A DNA stretch of 64,000 bases from Chryseobacterium gallinarum (lineage in GTDB: Bacteria; Bacteroidota; Bacteroidia; Flavobacteriales; Weeksellaceae). The notes below the pieces were generated by a model. It was given only the letters and a program-made list of their open reading frames with translations, had not been told where the DNA came from and did not search any database. The stretch lies in NCBI RefSeq assembly GCF_001021975.1, contig NZ_CP009928.1, positions 4,220,001 to 4,284,000 on the forward strand, read 5' to 3'. Shown here piece after piece: positions 1 through 9,345 of this stretch (the first letter of the stretch is position 1; every line of letters begins with the position of its first letter). The position numbers and the translations under genes were made by a program.

Positions 1-7
1 ATACAAA

Positions 8-33
8 AATCTCGCCTTTTTTAAGGCGAGATT
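8..33 (-). terminator. Rho-independent terminator of odhA-odhB
   Basis: Perfect 11-bp inverted repeat (arms 8-18 and 23-33, TTTT loop). On the minus strand it is followed by a short T-rich run. It lies 30 bases past the odhB stop, where the operon should end. Confidence 0.8.
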
Positions 34-62
34 ATATATTTGCATTATAATTTTATTAAAAC

Positions 63-1319
63 TTATAAGCCAAGGCCTTTTCTTTCGTCACCTCCCATTA
101 AAATTCCAACAGGATTATCGATAGCTTCTTTTACTGCAACAAGGAAACCTACAGATTCTTTTCCGTCGATAATTCTGTGGTCATAAGACATAGCCACATA
201 CATCATTGGTCTGATTACCACCTGTCCGTCAACCGCTACCGGTCTCTGAATGATATTGTGCATACCTAAGATTGCAGATTGTGGCGGATTAATGATCGGT
301 GTAGACATCATTGATCCGAAAGTACCACCGTTTGTAATGGTGAAAGTACCGCCGGTCATTTCATCTACAGTAATCTTACCGTCTCTTACTTTTGTAGCAA
401 GGTCTTTGATATTGGCTTCGATTGCACTGAAAGACATGTTTTCTGCATTTCTCAATACAGGAACCATTAATCCTTTAGGGCCTGATACTGCAATTGAAAT
501 ATCGCAGAAATCATAGTTTACTTTGAAGTCTCCGTCGATAGATGCGTTTACATCCGGATACATTTGTAATGCTCTTGTAACCGCTTTTGTGAAGAAGGAC
601 ATGAAACCAAGTCCTACTCCATGTTTTTGAGCGAATTCTTCTTTATATTGTTTTCTTAATCTGAAGATTTCAGACATGTCAACTTCATTGAAAGTAGTCA
701 ACATTGCCGTTTCATTTTTCACAGAAACTAATCTCTGAGCAATTTTTCTTCTTAAAACTGAAAGCTTGGTTGTAGTAGTAGATCTTGAACCTGTTGCAGT
801 AAGCGGACTTCCTCCTAAAGCAGGAACTGCAGCCAACTCAGCGTCAGATTTAGTGATTCTTCCGTCTCTTCCTGTTCCTGAAACCTGTGCAGCATCTACT
901 CCTTTTTCATCAAGGATCTTTTTAGCAGCCGGAGATGGAGCACCCGTTGCGTAAGTTTGTGCAGCAGCAACCGGAGCAGCTGGTTTTGGTGCTTCTTGTT
1001 TAGCAGGTTCAGCAGCTTTCGGAGCTTCTTCCTGTTTTGGAGCTTCAGCAGCAGGTGCACTTCCACCTTCTGGTTTTGTAGCATCCATATCAATTAAACA
1101 AACTACCTGACCTACTTGTACCACATCACCTTCTTCTGCTTTCAAAGTGATGACCCCACTTTGTTCTGCCGGCAATTCAAGAGTTGCTTTGTCTGAATCT
1201 ACTTCAGCGATAGGTTGATCCTTTTCTACATAATCACCATCTTTTACAAGCCAAGTTGCAATTTCAACTTCTGTAATTGATTCGCCCGGTGAAGGAACTT
1301 TCATTTCTAAAACTGACAT
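63..1319 (-). CDS. odhB: 2-oxoglutarate dehydrogenase E2, dihydrolipoyllysine succinyltransferase
   Basis: This is the E2 core of the 2-oxoglutarate dehydrogenase complex of the TCA cycle. It moves the succinyl group from the E1 intermediate to CoA through a swinging lipoyl arm. The 418-residue protein has the family order. An N-terminal lipoyl domain carries the modified lysine in [11 protein letters not shown] (Lys44). An Ala/Pro/Glu-rich linker spans about 85-125. A peripheral-subunit-binding domain follows at about 127-165 ([23 protein letters not shown]). The C-terminal catalytic domain has the HRxxDG motif (His381, Asp385). It lies 41 bases downstream of odhA in the same direction, so the two are probably co-transcribed. 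The E3 gene is not in the window. Confidence 0.97.
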   Translation of the reverse strand: MSVLEMKVPSPGESITEVEIATWLVKDGDYVEKDQPIAEVDSDKATLELPAEQSGVITLKAEEGDVVQVGQVVCLIDMDATKPEGGSAPAAEAPKQEEAPKAAEPAKQEAPKPAAPVAAAQTYATGAPSPAAKKILDEKGVDAAQVSGTGRDGRITKSDAELAAVPALGGSPLTATGSRSTTTTKLSVLRRKIAQRLVSVKNETAMLTTFNEVDMSEIFRLRKQYKEEFAQKHGVGLGFMSFFTKAVTRALQMYPDVNASIDGDFKVNYDFCDISIAVSGPKGLMVPVLRNAENMSFSAIEANIKDLATKVRDGKITVDEMTGGTFTITNGGTFGSMMSTPIINPPQSAILGMHNIIQRPVAVDGQVVIRPMMYVAMSYDHRIIDGKESVGFLVAVKEAIDNPVGILMGGDERKGLGL

Positions 1320-1360
1320 ATTGAGTATTTTTTTATTTTTTTAATTGATTATTATTTAAA

Positions 1361-4174
1361 TTAAGCGGTAACAGGTCTTTTTGCCGGAGCATCGTCTCTG
1401 TCGAAAACCCTGTTGATTACTGCGTTCTGGTTTTTCTCGAACATTTTGTGGCTACCCGGAGCCGGTGCACCACTTGGTACCGGAGCCACTACCTGGATTC
1501 CGGTGTCTCTGAAGTTTCTCAGGATATAAGACCAGGCTCCCATATTCTCAGGTTCTTCCTGTGCCCAAACCAACTGTTTCCTGTTCTCATATTTGTTGAA
1601 AATAGCTTCAATAGCATCCGTTTGAAGAGGATACAGCTGCTCAAATCTTACCAATGCAATATTTTCACAGTTTAATTCTTCTTTTTTCGCCAATAGTTCA
1701 AAGTATAATTTACCTGAGCAAAGAACTAATTTTTCAACTTTTTTAGGATCTGCTGTAGGATCATCCAGAATTGGCTGGAATGAACCGTTTGCAAAGTCTT
1801 CAAGCGGAGAAACTACTTTTGGATGTCTCAACAGGGATTTAGGACTCATTACCACCAATGGTTTTCTGAATGCCCATTTCAGTTGTCTTCTCAACAGGTG
1901 GAAATAGTTGGCTGGTGAAGTAACGTTAGCTACTACCATATTTTCATTAGCACAAAGTGTTAAGAATCTTTCCAGTCTTGCTGAAGAGTGTTCTGCACCC
2001 TGGCCTTCTGATCCGTGAGGCAATAGCATTACTAAACCATCCTGGATTTTCCACTTTTCTTCTGCTGCCGCCAGATATTGGTCTACGATAATCTGGGCAC
2101 CGTTCACGAAATCTCCGAACTGAGCCTCCCAGATCGTTAATGTATTTGGTGAAGCCATTGCATATCCGTAATCGAAGCCTAAAACCCCATATTCCGAAAG
2201 ATGGGAATTGTAAACATCAAATCTGCTTTCAGATACGTGTCTTAACGGGATGTATTCTTCTTCTGTATCTTCTGTTTTTACTACAGCATGCCTGTGAGAG
2301 AAAGTTCCTCTTTCCACGTCTTCTCCGGAGATTCTCACATTATGACCTTCTACAAGAAGGGTTGCATATGCCAGCCACTCTCCTAACGCCCAGTCTAATG
2401 AGTTTCCTTCGATCGCTTTAATACGGTTATCAAAAAGTCTTGTAATCTTATTGATGAATTTCTTATCTGCAGGAAGGGTTGACATTTTAATAGCCAGTTC
2501 TTTCAATTTGGCCAGGTCATATTTTGTATCAACCGGTAACTGAAGTGCTCCTCTTTTTCCGATCGGATAATTTACCCAATCTTCGGCCATGAACACATCC
2601 ATTACATTTTTCTCAATTTCCTTGGAAGCATCAAAATCCTTATCCAGAAGGGCTTTGAATTCCGTCTCCATTTTAGCGATTACATCGTTTGAAGTAACGC
2701 TGTCTTTCAGTAATTTATCTTTATAAATTTCTCTTGGATTCGGGTGTTTTGAAATTATTTTATACAAATTAGGTTGGGTGAACCTTGGTTCGTCACCTTC
2801 GTTGTGACCGTATTTTCTATATCCTAAAAGGTCGATATAAACATCTTTACCAAATTTAGCCCTGAAATCAGCAGCAAAGTGAATAGCATGAACAACAGCT
2901 TCAGCATCATCTGCATTGACATGCATTACAGGAGATTCCGTAACTTTTGCGATGTCTGTACAGTAGGTTGAAGATCTTGCATCCATATAATTTGTTGTAA
3001 ACGATACCTGGTTGTTTACAACGATATGAACTGTTCCACCTGTTCTGTAGCCTTCCAATGTCATCATCTGGGCAACTTCATAAGCTATACCTTGTCCAGC
3101 AATAGCTCCATCACCATGAATGATGATAGGTAAAACTTTAGAGAAATCCTTGTACTTATCGTCTACCTTTGCACGGCAGATCCCTTCTACAAGAGCAGCA
3201 ACCGTTTCAAGGTGAGATGGGTTCGGAGTCAGGTTAATGCAAACTTCTTCTCCTGAAGCCGTTTTGATCTTTTTGGATGATCCCAAATGGTATTTAACAT
3301 CCCCTGAGAATACATCTTCTTCGAATTCTTTTCCTTCAAATTCTGAAAAGATCTGCTTATAGGATTTTCCGAAAATATTGGTCAATACATTTAATCTCCC
3401 TCTGTGAGCCATTCCTAATACCACTTCATCCACTCCCAATTGAGAAGATCTTGAGATCAGCTGGTCTAAAGCAGGAATCAATGTTTCTCCTCCTTCCAGA
3501 GAGAATCTCTTCTGACCTACAAATTTCGTATGAAGATAGTTTTCAAACGCAACTGCCTGATTTAATTTTAATAAGATTTCTGTTTTTTCATTCGCAGAAA
3601 GACTCGGATGGTTTTCATTTACCTGCAGCCATTTCTTGATAAAATCTTTTTCTTCAACATTGTTGATGTGCATATATTCCACCCCGATAGAATCACAGTA
3701 GATATTTTCAAGGTGCTTGATCAATTCTGCTAATGTAGCAGGCTCTTTCATTCCTGTTTCAACGGCACAGTTGAATTTTGTATTTAAATCTTCTTTAGAA
3801 AGACCGAAGTTTTCGATATCTAAAGTAGGGGTATAATGTCTTCTTTCTCTGACAGGGTTTGTTTTTGTAAACAGATGCCCTCTTGTTCTGTAAGCCTCAA
3901 TAAGGTTTACAACTTTGAATTCTTTTTTAATGTGCTCAGGAACCTCTCCATTTGATACGGCCTGAGAAATTTGCTGTACTGCCGGAGCAGTGCTGGCCGA
4001 AGCCTGAGTAAATTGGATGTTATCGTCATCTCCGTAGTTCTCTAAAGCAAAATCGAAGCCTTGAAAGAAAGCTTTCCATGATGGTTCTAGGGAATCCGGG
4101 AATTTTAAGTACTGTTGGTATAAATCCTCAATTAATTGAGAATGAGCTGCGTTTAGGAATGAAAATCTGTCCAT
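1361..4174 (-). CDS. odhA: 2-oxoglutarate dehydrogenase E1 component
   Basis: This thiamine-diphosphate-dependent E1 subunit decarboxylates 2-oxoglutarate and passes the succinyl group to E2 (odhB, next gene). The length of 937 residues is normal for the family. The N-terminus has the short segment seen in bacterial E1o proteins (FLNAAHSQLIEDLYQQYLKF). The TPP-binding region is visible as HGDGAIAGQGIAYE followed by HIVVNNQVSFTTN. The C-terminal transketolase-like region contains LPHGSEGQGAEHSSARLERF. The gene is first in a two-gene operon. A TAAATTTG box about 50 bases upstream is a candidate -7 element. No truncation or odd residue was noticed. Confidence 0.97.
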   Translation of the reverse strand: MDRFSFLNAAHSQLIEDLYQQYLKFPDSLEPSWKAFFQGFDFALENYGDDDNIQFTQASASTAPAVQQISQAVSNGEVPEHIKKEFKVVNLIEAYRTRGHLFTKTNPVRERRHYTPTLDIENFGLSKEDLNTKFNCAVETGMKEPATLAELIKHLENIYCDSIGVEYMHINNVEEKDFIKKWLQVNENHPSLSANEKTEILLKLNQAVAFENYLHTKFVGQKRFSLEGGETLIPALDQLISRSSQLGVDEVVLGMAHRGRLNVLTNIFGKSYKQIFSEFEGKEFEEDVFSGDVKYHLGSSKKIKTASGEEVCINLTPNPSHLETVAALVEGICRAKVDDKYKDFSKVLPIIIHGDGAIAGQGIAYEVAQMMTLEGYRTGGTVHIVVNNQVSFTTNYMDARSSTYCTDIAKVTESPVMHVNADDAEAVVHAIHFAADFRAKFGKDVYIDLLGYRKYGHNEGDEPRFTQPNLYKIISKHPNPREIYKDKLLKDSVTSNDVIAKMETEFKALLDKDFDASKEIEKNVMDVFMAEDWVNYPIGKRGALQLPVDTKYDLAKLKELAIKMSTLPADKKFINKITRLFDNRIKAIEGNSLDWALGEWLAYATLLVEGHNVRISGEDVERGTFSHRHAVVKTEDTEEEYIPLRHVSESRFDVYNSHLSEYGVLGFDYGYAMASPNTLTIWEAQFGDFVNGAQIIVDQYLAAAEEKWKIQDGLVMLLPHGSEGQGAEHSSARLERFLTLCANENMVVANVTSPANYFHLLRRQLKWAFRKPLVVMSPKSLLRHPKVVSPLEDFANGSFQPILDDPTADPKKVEKLVLCSGKLYFELLAKKEELNCENIALVRFEQLYPLQTDAIEAIFNKYENRKQLVWAQEEPENMGAWSYILRNFRDTGIQVVAPVPSGAPAPGSHKMFEKNQNAVINRVFDRDDAPAKRPVTA

Positions 4175-4221
4175 TATTACAGTTTATCTATTTATTAAAA
4201 TTTATTTGTAGAATTAATCTT

Positions 4222-4229
4222 CAAATTTA
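4222..4229 (-). promoter_or_regulatory. Candidate -7 box of odhA
   Basis: On the minus strand the sequence is TAAATTTG, which fits the Bacteroidota -7 consensus TAnnTTTG, 48 bases upstream of the odhA start. A TTTG lies further upstream, but at more than the usual 19-21 base spacing, so the -33 element is unclear. Confidence 0.4.
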
Positions 4230-4288
4230 ATAAAAAAAACCGACTTAGAACAGTCTCAAACCGTTAAAAAAAATTAAGAAAATAAAAA

Positions 4289-5329
4289 TCACTTAAACAC
4301 TGATAATGAGAGCTTCATGTTCACTGGTTGTCCTTCCATGGGGCGTTCAATAAAAGTCTGGGAGATGTCCCCAAAACGCATCTGATCCTTCTTTGCTTTC
4401 TGAATCAGCTGCTGAATTGCCTTAATTCTGCCTTCATAGGTTCCTTTATAGTACATCACATAGCTTTGGGACGGATTCACCGTTCTGAAGTTAAAATTAT
4501 TGTCGGTAATTCCTATTTTTTTGGAAAGCGGAATACCCAGGAAATAGGAAACTTCTTTATCTTTATAGTTATCGGCATCGGTCATCAGAATAGGGTACCC
4601 GAATTCATCGTCTTTTTTCCCAAGATCCATGGTAACAAAATTATAAATCTTGTTATAGTTCATCACAATGTTTTTATACAAGGCATCTTTCTTGTTGGAG
4701 GTACTTACATTGATTCCGAGCAGCATTTTATCTTCTTCGTTTTCCACCATCAGACTGTCGTATTTAATGGCTGCCATCTGATTATCTTTTTCCACCTTAT
4801 TTCCAAGCACGTTTTTCAGGTTGACCATACTTTTGGTAATATTTTCTGCAAAGCGGTCCTCAGTCCAGAAGTTTTCCACCCTCTTCCATACCGGAAGCTT
4901 AGGAGTATGTACGTACCAGATAATTTTTGTCTTTTCTGCGGAAACAGGTTTGAATTTAACATCCACCAGGGTAGGATTTTCATTTTCATCCTCGAAAAGC
5001 TGATATTTTAAAGTCTTATTGGGGTTTTCGTACCGGATAAACATTTCACCACCGGTATCATTTTTAGGATCTACATAACTGATAGCACTTCCCTGTCCTT
5101 CATAGGGCGTATAATAATCTATATCGATTGATTGTGAGCTGGTGAAAAAATTATTCCAACGCGTAAAATTCTGGAGATTATTAAACTGGGCAAATACTTT
5201 ATCCACCGGATAATCGATTTCTTTTTCAATCGTAAAGTTTTTGCTTTCATCCACAAAATAATACATGGAAGCAGCATAAGCTCCCCCCAAAAGCACAATG
5301 ATTAAAGTTATGATTTTAAAAATACGCAT
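4289..5329 (-). CDS. SRPBCC (START/polyketide-cyclase-like) membrane-anchored protein
   Basis: The protein has about 346 residues. An N-terminal hydrophobic segment (IFKIITLIIVLLGGAYAAS) looks like a signal anchor. A helix-grip region with the phrase EIDYPVDKVFAQFNNLQNF follows and is typical of polyketide-cyclase/START-like lipid- or ligand-binding folds. The second half has no motif I recognise. I chose the start at 5329 (MRIFKII), because the upstream in-frame ATG would only add six residues before the signal anchor. It lies 114 bases upstream of odhA on the same strand. A link to the dehydrogenase is not suggested by the sequence. The ligand and role are unknown. Confidence 0.75.
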   Translation of the reverse strand: MRIFKIITLIIVLLGGAYAASMYYFVDESKNFTIEKEIDYPVDKVFAQFNNLQNFTRWNNFFTSSQSIDIDYYTPYEGQGSAISYVDPKNDTGGEMFIRYENPNKTLKYQLFEDENENPTLVDVKFKPVSAEKTKIIWYVHTPKLPVWKRVENFWTEDRFAENITKSMVNLKNVLGNKVEKDNQMAAIKYDSLMVENEEDKMLLGINVSTSNKKDALYKNIVMNYNKIYNFVTMDLGKKDDEFGYPILMTDADNYKDKEVSYFLGIPLSKKIGITDNNFNFRTVNPSQSYVMYYKGTYEGRIKAIQQLIQKAKKDQMRFGDISQTFIERPMEGQPVNMKLSLSVFK

Positions 5330-5493
5330 CGCACAAAAGTAATACAAATAAAAAAAGTGACCAATATGCTGAATGATCTGTAAAAATTTTTTTTGCTGGA
5401 AAATATTGATTTAATGATTAAAATCAACTACTTCAGCAGGTATGGTGGTATATATGTTGATGCCAGGTATAGCTTAATTTTAAATTTTTTCCT

Positions 5494-6957
5494 ATGAAGA
5501 AGTTATTCGCATTTCCTTTGATGGTGTTCTCATCCATGGTATTTTCTCAATATTCTGTTTCAGAAATTCCGGAAGATGGCTATCTCAAAGACTTCGATAT
5601 TGCCGTTGATATCATTCAAAAACAGCACCCTAATCCTTACCGGTTTCACAGTAAGGAAAGTATTACTAAGAAAATAGACTCTCTGCGTACTATTGTTAAA
5701 AAAGATCCCAGCTATACCAATTTACTGATTCATAACCCAACCCGGATTATCGGGGATGGCCACAGTAATTTCAGCGCTGATTCTAATTATTTTGAGGACG
5801 TTCTGAGTTCTATTTATTTTTTTCCTTTGCAGATTTATGTACACAACAACGAGTTGTATGTAAATGGAGACAATCCTTACCATATTGAAGTGGGCAGCCA
5901 GATTCTTGAGATTAATAATGTAACTGCTCCGGATCTGTTAAAAGCAGTTCCTAAAGCAGCAGATGGAAATATTAAAGTAGAAGATGTAGACCTTCCCTTT
6001 TATATTCCGTTTATTTTGAAAAACCACCCTCAAGATTTCACCTTAAAATATAAGACGCTTACCGGCGAAAATAAAACCGCCAAGCTAAGCGGTATACAAT
6101 ATCCAAGATTTTATTACGAGGCCAAACATGCCATACTGCCTATTGATCTGATTTCTGAAAGTTATGGGATTTATGGATATAAAATAGATGCTGACACCTA
6201 TTATTTGTCTGTAAAATCTTTTTCCTATGATGAAAGTTTCTTTTATGAGCGATTAAAGAAATATTTCCAGGAGATTAAAGACCTTTCCTCTAAGAAGCTG
6301 ATTATAGATATCCGCAATAATTCGGGAGGAGCCATCAGTAACGTTCCTTTATTATATTCTTTTATTGCCAAGGACAAAAGCTTTAATAATGAGTATCAAT
6401 ATGCCACTAAAGTGGTAGACATTAAGTATACCGATTATCTGGTGGATCCCCAAACCAACCGATATTATTCTGATAAAGACATTGCGGACCAGAATAATTT
6501 TATGAGACAACGGTTTGACAAAGCAGAAAAAGGAGATTACTATTTTGGCAATTCAAGACTTGATAATACTTATATAAAGAACTATCCCAGAGACGGATTG
6601 TTTTTTGGCGGAAAGGTTATAGTGCTTACCAACAACCGTACTTTCTCTGCTGCAACTTATTTTGCTTCTCTGTTCAAAAGTGAAAAAAGAGGTGAAATCG
6701 TAGGAAAAGAAACAGGCTCTTGCAGTAATTTTACTACCGCCGCATGGTTTCTTACTTACAGGCTTCCGAACACTAAAGCTGTTATCTCTATTCCCCGGAC
6801 GGAAATTTTCTTCAACAATAATGATAAAGAAAATGTTTCCAACTGTAAAGGCGTAATCCCCGACCATACTATAAGCAGTAATGATTTCTTAACCTCACTG
6901 AAAGCACATAAGGATCCTGAACTGGAGTATTCACTTACTTTATTTTCTAAAAAATAA
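5494..6957 (+). CDS. Exported S41-family (tail-specific protease-like) peptidase
   Basis: The protein has 487 residues with a clear Sec signal peptide (about residues 1-18, ending VFS). The C-terminal half carries the S41 catalytic core. DIRNNSGGA is the typical strand-turn before the active site. NNRTFSAATYFASLF contains the nucleophile serine in the TFSAA context, followed by GEIVGKETGS. No obvious PDZ domain is seen. The N-terminal part (about 25-230) resembles the cap of stand-alone S41 hydrolases common in Bacteroidota. It probably works in the periplasm or at the cell surface on unknown peptides. It is transcribed alone and followed by a strong terminator. Confidence 0.85.
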   Translation: MKKLFAFPLMVFSSMVFSQYSVSEIPEDGYLKDFDIAVDIIQKQHPNPYRFHSKESITKKIDSLRTIVKKDPSYTNLLIHNPTRIIGDGHSNFSADSNYFEDVLSSIYFFPLQIYVHNNELYVNGDNPYHIEVGSQILEINNVTAPDLLKAVPKAADGNIKVEDVDLPFYIPFILKNHPQDFTLKYKTLTGENKTAKLSGIQYPRFYYEAKHAILPIDLISESYGIYGYKIDADTYYLSVKSFSYDESFFYERLKKYFQEIKDLSSKKLIIDIRNNSGGAISNVPLLYSFIAKDKSFNNEYQYATKVVDIKYTDYLVDPQTNRYYSDKDIADQNNFMRQRFDKAEKGDYYFGNSRLDNTYIKNYPRDGLFFGGKVIVLTNNRTFSAATYFASLFKSEKRGEIVGKETGSCSNFTTAAWFLTYRLPNTKAVISIPRTEIFFNNNDKENVSNCKGVIPDHTISSNDFLTSLKAHKDPELEYSLTLFSKK

Positions 6958-6964
6958 ACAACAA

Positions 6965-6988
6965 AAGCCGGAAAATCCCGGCTTTTTT
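6965..6988. terminator. Terminator between converging genes
   Basis: Arms AAGCCGG (6965-6971) and CCGGCTT (6978-6984), then a run of T on the plus strand and A-rich sequence on the other side. It can serve both the S41 peptidase gene and the barrel gene converging from the right. Confidence 0.85.
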
Positions 6989-7010
6989 CATTTTGTATTT
7001 CAATAGAAAC

Positions 7011-7598
7011 CTATTTTAGTCCGAAATTCTTCGAGATACCTACCCCGACTTCCTTACCGAAAGAAAAATTAAATCTGTTATTGGTAACATCAGCATCACT
7101 ATCTTTCAAATAGCCATACCTTATCCCTCCGATATTGAAGTTTAACCCAAAGCCGTTTCTAAAGTTAATAAACAATGCCGGCGTAAAATTGGCATAGAAA
7201 CCATTCATTTTTCTTTCACTGGTGGTTGCAGCAATAGTATAGGTGTCTTTCATATTCTGATATCCCGCCCCCAAATCTCCATATACGGCAAAAGTCTGGC
7301 TTAATGGTACCGCGTAACGTATAAATGGCCCGATAGCAAAACTATTTTCCTTTAATGTACCTAAATCATCAGGTTTTTTTCCTGATGTAATGGTGGAATT
7401 AATACCTACTGTCCAGTGGTCATTAAACTGATACCCTACGGTTGGGGTAAAACTAAAGGATTCCACTTCACTTTTCTTACCTGAAACACTGGTATTATCA
7501 CTGGTATACCCGATATTTCCTCCTAATAACAAGGTGTTTTTCTGCGCATTCATCATTCCGAACACAGCAATAGCTGCAATGATCAAATTTTTTTTCAT
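7011..7598 (-). CDS. Outer-membrane beta-barrel protein
   Basis: The protein has 195 residues starting at MKKNLIIAAIAVFG. An upstream in-frame ATG would add nine polar residues ahead of the signal peptide and is less likely. After the signal peptide come alternating aromatic/hydrophobic strands such as GYQFNDHWTVGINSTI and GLNFNIGGIRYGY. The C-terminal strand ends in Lys after a phenylalanine-containing segment (GISKNFGLK). This is the pattern of small OmpA/OmpW-like eight-stranded barrels annotated as outer membrane beta-barrel domain proteins in Bacteroidota. It lies alone between two terminators. Its function cannot be told from sequence. Confidence 0.8.
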   Translation of the reverse strand: MKKNLIIAAIAVFGMMNAQKNTLLLGGNIGYTSDNTSVSGKKSEVESFSFTPTVGYQFNDHWTVGINSTITSGKKPDDLGTLKENSFAIGPFIRYAVPLSQTFAVYGDLGAGYQNMKDTYTIAATTSERKMNGFYANFTPALFINFRNGFGLNFNIGGIRYGYLKDSDADVTNNRFNFSFGKEVGVGISKNFGLK

Positions 7599-7713
7599 AA
7601 TTTCAATTGTATTTTTCAGCTCCAAATGTATAAAAAAATAATTAATCCCACACCAGTGATCAATATTTCATACTATATCTTTAAACTAACGTATAAAATA
7701 GTATAAAAACAAC

Positions 7714-7740
7714 AAAAGCACCTCAATCTGAAGTGCTTTT
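7714..7740 (-). terminator. Terminator of the glgB-glgA-glgC operon
   Basis: Arms AAAAGCAC (7714-7721) and GTGCTTTT (7733-7740), extendable inward with one mismatch. On the minus strand it ends in a T run. It lies about 86 bases beyond the glgC stop. Confidence 0.75.
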
Positions 7741-7825
7741 ATCTATATTTTCAGTAAAATATTCTCTTCAACATTATGCTGAAAACTATTTTTGATGCCC
7801 AGATAAACATCTGTTTTTCTACTTT

Positions 7826-9094
7826 TTATCCAATATGCGTTCCCGGAGCCAGGACCACTCCTTTCTTCACCACCACAATACCATCCTGCACCGAGTAGGT
7901 TCCATAATCACCATCTGAAAGATGTTTTCCTCCGATAATCTTTACATTGTCGCCGATGTAACAGTTTTTATCCAGAATTGCCTTTTCGATATAACAATAT
8001 TTTCCGATTCCCATATTAGGGCGTCCTGCTCTGTCGTTCGCAACAATATCTGTGGTATTCTGATAAAAATCGGCTCCCATTACATAGGAATTAACAATCG
8101 TACTGCCTTTATCAATTCTTGTCCGGTTTCCAATCACAGAGTTTTCAATCTTATCAGCCATAATGATACATCCGTCTCCAAAAACAGCTTTGCTGACATA
8201 TGAGCCGTTAATTTTAGAAGGAGGCAGCATTCTCGCTCTTGTATAGATAGGAGAAGAAGAGAAAAGATTGAACTGAGGGAAATCCTGACAAAGATCCAGA
8301 TTGGCTTCGTAGAAAGACTCAATGGTTCCGATATCTGTCCAGTATCCTTCATACTGATAGCTTAGGGTTTTATATTTCCCGATCGAACTTGGGATAATAT
8401 CTTTTCCGAAATCATCTCCCGCTCCTTCTTCAAACATTTTTTTAAGGATATTCTTTGTGAAAATATAAATTCCCATGGAAGCCAGGAATTCTTTTCCCTT
8501 ATGTTTATTTTCCTCTGAAACTTCGGACTGAAGACCTTCCAGCATATCATAACCGGGTTTTTCCACGAAAGAGGTAATATTGCCGTCATCATCAGATTTT
8601 AAAATTCCAAAACCTGTAGCGTCTTTGGCATTGACCGGGATGGTTGCAATCGTAAGATCACCGCCATTTTCAATATGGAAATCAAGCATTTCCCTGAAAT
8701 CCATCTGGTAGAGCTGGTCTCCTGAAAGAATTAAGATATAGTCATAATCATATTTCTCAAGATGCTTCATAGATTGGCGTACTGCATCTGCTGTACCCTG
8801 ATACCAGCTGTCATTTTCTACATTCTGCTCAGCCGCCAGAATATCTACAAATCCTTTACTGAAAATATCAAAATGATAGGAATTCTTGATATGCGAATTG
8901 AGGGATGCGGAATTAAACTGTGTTAAAACCAAAATCTTATTTAATCCTGAATTCAGGCAATTTGAAATAGGAATATCTACCAACCTGTATTTTCCCGCAA
9001 TAGGAACTGCCGGTTTAGATCTTGAATACGTTAACGGGAATAGTCTTGTCCCTCTGCCGCCTCCCAAAACAATGGAGATTACGTTTCGTTTCAT
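7826..9094 (-). CDS. glgC: Glucose-1-phosphate adenylyltransferase
   Basis: The enzyme makes ADP-glucose from ATP and glucose-1-phosphate, the committed step of glycogen synthesis. The 422-residue length is normal. The nucleotidyltransferase domain begins with GGGRGTRLFPLT (about 11-22), and the sugar-phosphate site shows FVEKP. A left-handed beta-helix of hexapeptide repeats forms the C-terminus (GDGCIIMADKIENSVIGN, IEKAILDKNCYIGDN). It is third in the leftward order glgB-glgA-glgC. A 251-base gap separates it from glgA, so it may also have its own promoter, although I saw no convincing box there. Confidence 0.95.
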   Translation of the reverse strand: MKRNVISIVLGGGRGTRLFPLTYSRSKPAVPIAGKYRLVDIPISNCLNSGLNKILVLTQFNSASLNSHIKNSYHFDIFSKGFVDILAAEQNVENDSWYQGTADAVRQSMKHLEKYDYDYILILSGDQLYQMDFREMLDFHIENGGDLTIATIPVNAKDATGFGILKSDDDGNITSFVEKPGYDMLEGLQSEVSEENKHKGKEFLASMGIYIFTKNILKKMFEEGAGDDFGKDIIPSSIGKYKTLSYQYEGYWTDIGTIESFYEANLDLCQDFPQFNLFSSSPIYTRARMLPPSKINGSYVSKAVFGDGCIIMADKIENSVIGNRTRIDKGSTIVNSYVMGADFYQNTTDIVANDRAGRPNMGIGKYCYIEKAILDKNCYIGDNVKIIGGKHLSDGDYGTYSVQDGIVVVKKGVVLAPGTHIG

Positions 9095-9345
9095 AAATAT
9101 CTTGCGTTTTTTATTGTATTAAGTTGACTGTTCTATTTTAATATCTGCATGCACCGTACAGCAATTGTTTCTCTTATTATTTAGTCACAAGCATAGATTT
9201 TCACTTCATACATTTCTGCATGACCCTGCAATTTATCTCTTTACCTGCCCCATCAATTTTTATTACATTTCTTAAGCTGTTCCCTGATTGGCCGATTGGT
9301 AACCAGGTCCTGTTATAGAGATAAAAGATAAAGTTCTTTACCTTT

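Noticed and set aside
4328..5011. A 227-codon open frame on the plus strand opposite the SRPBCC gene
   Set aside because: It is antisense to a gene with a clear signal anchor and fold, and its product shows only runs of Ile, Phe and His typical of antisense frames.
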